Made by a program: the position numbers and the translations under genes. DNA of 64,000 nucleotides, from NCBI RefSeq assembly GCF_023893635.1, contig NZ_JAMWYK010000001.1, positions 310,001 through 374,000 on the forward strand, read 5' to 3'. Below are positions 63,983 to 64,000 of the stretch, piece after piece (within the stretch, counting starts at the first letter, position 1; every line of letters starts with the position of its first letter). This DNA comes from Fructobacillus apis (GTDB lineage Bacteria; Bacillota; Bacilli; Lactobacillales; Lactobacillaceae). The notes below the pieces were generated by a model. It was not told the origin of the DNA. It saw nothing but the letters and a program-made list of their open reading frames with translations, and ran no database searches.

Positions 63983-64000
63983 AACAGCACTCCTATTCAC

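Overview
The window looks like a chromosome segment from a low-to-mid GC lactic acid bacterium (Lactobacillaceae). The Leuconostoc/Weissella/Fructobacillus branch seems most likely, but the genus cannot be fixed from the sequence alone. The reasons are the Firmicute-type housekeeping clusters (pcrA-ligA-camS, alaS-ireB-ruvX-yrzB, mutM-coaE-dnaB-dnaI, recG-plsX-acpP), strong AGGAGG-type ribosome binding sites, a CcpA with cre sites, a GH68 levansucrase, sortase-type surface proteins, and T-box and pyrG leader attenuation. No insertion sequence, prophage, CRISPR array or integrase was seen.

Layout. 1-3.6 kb: a truncated unknown protein, a small membrane protein, metK behind an S-box (SAM-I type) riboswitch, and a divergent polytopic membrane protein. 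3.7-14.8 kb: two huge paralogous cell-wall proteins with DUF1542-like three-helix repeats. The 2113-residue one is intact; the other carries an in-frame TAA after 117 codons. 14.9-20.7 kb: camS, ligA, pcrA. 20.8-26.2 kb: a GH73 hydrolase, a small anchored protein, yrzB, ruvX, ireB and alaS with an alanine T-box. 26.2-29.6 kb: two APC permeases. 29.7-34.7 kb: a gluconate locus (gntP, gntK, gnd and a divergent RpiR regulator) with a cre and two well-placed operators. 34.8-42.9 kb: udk, an MFS transporter, ccpA, a SprT-like protein, acpP, plsX, recG and a SemiSWEET-like protein. 43.2-44.5 kb: a pair of tail-anchored coiled-coil proteins, an orphan HicB-like protein and tRNA-Cys. 44.5-51.3 kb: a long minus-strand operon mutM-DUF975-coaE-dnaB-dnaI-yibE/F pair-unknown. 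51.5-64 kb: a permease, a DEAD-box helicase, obgE, uvrC, pyrG with a CTP-sensing leader, a candidate small-RNA locus, the levansucrase, a second DUF975 protein and another permease cut by the promoter-side edge of the window.

Most of the window is ordinary core genome. The accessory and more novel parts are the adhesin pair with a shared N-terminal domain and unusual sorting motifs, the coiled-coil gene pair, two candidate small RNAs (about 37.0 and 60.1 kb), and a family of short intergenic palindromic elements with the core AAAGTCAGACCCGACC found at several loci. Regulation can be read unusually clearly at metK (SAM), alaS (tRNA-Ala), pyrG (CTP), gnd/rpiR (RpiR palindromes inside both promoters), gntK (CcpA) and ccpA (likely autoregulation).
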